From contig WRJV01000211.1 of NCBI GenBank assembly GCA_009778415.1, forward strand, positions 1-7,204: a DNA stretch of 7,204 bases. The letters run 5' to 3'. A program made the translations under genes and the position numbers. Of the stretch, positions 6,011-7,204 are shown one piece after another (within the stretch, counting starts at the first letter, position 1; each line of letters starts with the position of its first letter). The stretch is from Clostridiales bacterium. GTDB lineage: Bacteria; Bacillota; Clostridia; Peptostreptococcales; Anaerovoracaceae. The notes under the pieces are model-generated. The model was given only the letters and a program-made list of their open reading frames with translations, ran no database searches and was not told the DNA's origin.

Positions 6011-6526
6011 TTGAAAACAATTACATTAAAGACAAGCCATATCGTGATCATCGCGTCTGTCCTCGTCGTGGCTATCGGCGTCGTGGCATATTTCATGTAT
6101 TTTAATAAGCCCGCCGATATATCGGACGGACAGCCGCCTTTCGGCGGTATGTCCCTGAAGATAGACGAAAACACGAAAGAGTACACAGGCCGGAACCCGG
6201 AAGACCGTGGCGGCGCGGTGCAGGGTACAAAGATACCCGGTTACGGAACCGTGCGGCTGCCATCGGGTACGACCGACGTGAAGATGGTCCTGCTCAACCC
6301 GGAGGGGAATCAGTGCTATTTCACCTTTGAGCTTGTCGTGGACGGTGAAACCTACTTTACATCCAACTTAGTGGAACCATCCAAGTGTATTGAGGATTTG
6401 AAGCTGACAAAGCCTCTCAAAAAAGGCGAGTACACAGCGACGCTGAAAATATCCTGCTATTCGCTGGACGAAAGCCTTTCCCAGATGAACGGCGCAGATG
6501 TAGAGTTTGAACTGATCGTCGTCTAA
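6011..6526 (+). CDS. Membrane-anchored protein with a small extracellular domain, function unknown
   Basis: The 171-residue protein starts at TTG with GGGGGG 7 bases upstream; no upstream in-frame start competes. Residues 1-10 are short and basic, and 11-31 (IVIIASVLVVAIGVVAYFMYF) form one transmembrane anchor, so the rest should face outside. A polar linker (about 34-75) leads to a domain at about 76-171 with alternating beta-like pattern: IPGYGTVRLP, VKMVLLNPEGNQCYFTFELVV, SNLVEP, LKKGEYTATLKISCYS and a final FELIVV. Three cysteines lie in the outer part (NQCYF, SKCIED, ISCYS). Similar short anchored proteins with an NPE-x-N-x-CYF motif occur in Clostridia beside secreted proteins. I know of no assigned function. 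The next gene starts 105 bp downstream with no evident terminator between; CGGG-GAAC-CCCG at 6531-6542 lacks a T run. Co-transcription is likely. Confidence 0.85.
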   Translation: MKTITLKTSHIVIIASVLVVAIGVVAYFMYFNKPADISDGQPPFGGMSLKIDENTKEYTGRNPEDRGGAVQGTKIPGYGTVRLPSGTTDVKMVLLNPEGNQCYFTFELVVDGETYFTSNLVEPSKCIEDLKLTKPLKKGEYTATLKISCYSLDESLSQMNGADVEFELIVV

Positions 6527-6615
6527 CAACGGGGAACCCCGACCCCATAACAAAAGAGGCTGAAAACGCGGAACACAAGTCCACGACCGCATAATAAAAC
6601 GGGACAAATAAAAAT

Positions 6616-6623
6616 AAGGAGGT
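6616..6623 (+). promoter_or_regulatory. Strong Shine-Dalgarno site of the secreted protein gene
   Basis: AAGGAGGT lies 7 bases before ATG 6631, close to the ideal complement of the 16S rRNA end. It is much stronger than the site of the upstream TTG-started gene, suggesting the secreted protein is made in excess over the membrane-anchored one. Confidence 0.9.
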
Positions 6624-6630
6624 CTATCCC

Positions 6631-7204
6631 ATGAAAAAAGCATTAACCATCATCCTCGCACTGGCTCTCGTTATGAGCCTGTCCGTCCCCGTCTTTGCCG
6701 CCAACCCAACGGACTCACGGACTGATTTATCCTTTATCCTCGAAACGGCCCAACCGACCTACACCGTGACCATCCCCGGCTCATTGAAATTGGAAATTGG
6801 CGACAATGTACTGCCCATCACCGTTTCCGACGCAGTAAATCTCGGAGGTAATAACGTGGTTGTGACGTTTGAGGGTACGCAGTATGGAACGCCAGTGGTA
6901 AAATATGCGCTCATGCTCCAGTTCAATGACAGCATAACTAACGCGGTTTACTACAAAATATTTGACATGAATGATATTGATTTGCAACACGGTGACGGCT
7001 ATACAGTTCCTGTTGCGCCGGGAATTGCATTGGCTTCATTTGCAGGAAACGGTAGCGCCAAAATAAGGATCAATGTTCCAGATCAAACTGGATGGGCTTA
7101 CCCTAACGTCCTATACACAGGCTATATCACATTCGGCATAAAGCTGGAGGGATCAATAAACGCCTCCGTTTCCACGATCGCACCCGGCACGGTTCAGTTT
7201 GTGA
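6631..7204 (+). CDS. Secreted, probably beta-rich surface protein (3' end outside window)
   Basis: The frame is open from ATG 6631 to the window edge (191 codons, no stop). It starts with a clear signal peptide: MKKALTIILALALVMSLSVP, ending VFA-A at 23/24 as a signal peptidase I site. The mature part is rich in T, V, N, G and short hydrophobic alternations (QPTYTVTIPGSLKLEIG, NNVVVTFEG, LYTGYITFGIKL) that suggest a beta-sandwich, and so far it has no cysteine. I see no cell-wall sorting signal, but the C-terminus is missing. The Y-x-V-x-IP pattern near the start of the mature chain resembles that of Firmicutes surface proteins of the WxL/adhesin-like type; this is a loose resemblance, not a family call. 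With the anchored protein upstream it may form a two-protein envelope system. Confidence 0.85.
   Translation, partial: MKKALTIILALALVMSLSVPVFAANPTDSRTDLSFILETAQPTYTVTIPGSLKLEIGDNVLPITVSDAVNLGGNNVVVTFEGTQYGTPVVKYALMLQFNDSITNAVYYKIFDMNDIDLQHGDGYTVPVAPGIALASFAGNGSAKIRINVPDQTGWAYPNVLYTGYITFGIKLEGSINASVSTIAPGTVQFV

Noticed and set aside
6368..6643. 91-codon minus-strand frame over the end of the anchored-protein gene
   Set aside because: It is antisense to a frame with a clear membrane anchor and domain pattern, and it crosses the strong SD of the next gene.

Overview
The window looks like chromosomal DNA of an anaerobic Bacillota (Clostridia-type) bacterium. The basis is a giant 2-hydroxyacyl-CoA dehydratase activase/dehydratase fusion, a YkgJ-type cysteine-cluster protein, strong AGGAGG-type ribosome binding sites and consensus sigma-A promoters, together with moderately GC-rich genes separated by AT-rich gaps. 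I cannot name the genus.

Layout. Positions 1-119 are an in-phase array of 17 heptanucleotide units that runs off the left edge. It abuts the 3' end of a 1408-residue minus-strand gene (120-4346), and the next degenerate unit supplies the stop codon. The protein joins two ASKHA (BcrAD/BadFG) ATPase domains, a cysteine cluster, a DUF2229-like region and a 2-hydroxyacyl-CoA dehydratase-like C-terminal half.

Positions 4347-5268 are accessory DNA without an ordinary intact gene. They hold a consensus plus-strand promoter, a GC-rich switch-like leader and a small hydrophobic ORF. On the minus strand there is a perfect consensus promoter driving a predicted ~85-nt RNA of three hairpins that ends in a terminator. 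Directly downstream lies a broken DUF3800 gene. A 24-bp near-perfect direct repeat (4609-4632 and 5184-5207) bounds this segment. The second copy appears to be the start of another decayed DUF3800 fragment, so the pieces lie in permuted order.

Positions 5269-5835 (+) encode a YkgJ-family CxxxCxxxCC protein. From 5901 a clear promoter and a structured leader precede a plus-strand pair: a membrane-anchored protein with an extracellular domain (6011-6526, TTG start) and a secreted, probably beta-rich protein with a signal peptide (6631 to beyond the right edge). These two probably form a cell-surface operon. The metabolic activase gene, the surface operon and the RNA/DUF3800 debris look functionally unrelated. 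The most unusual part is 4440-5210.
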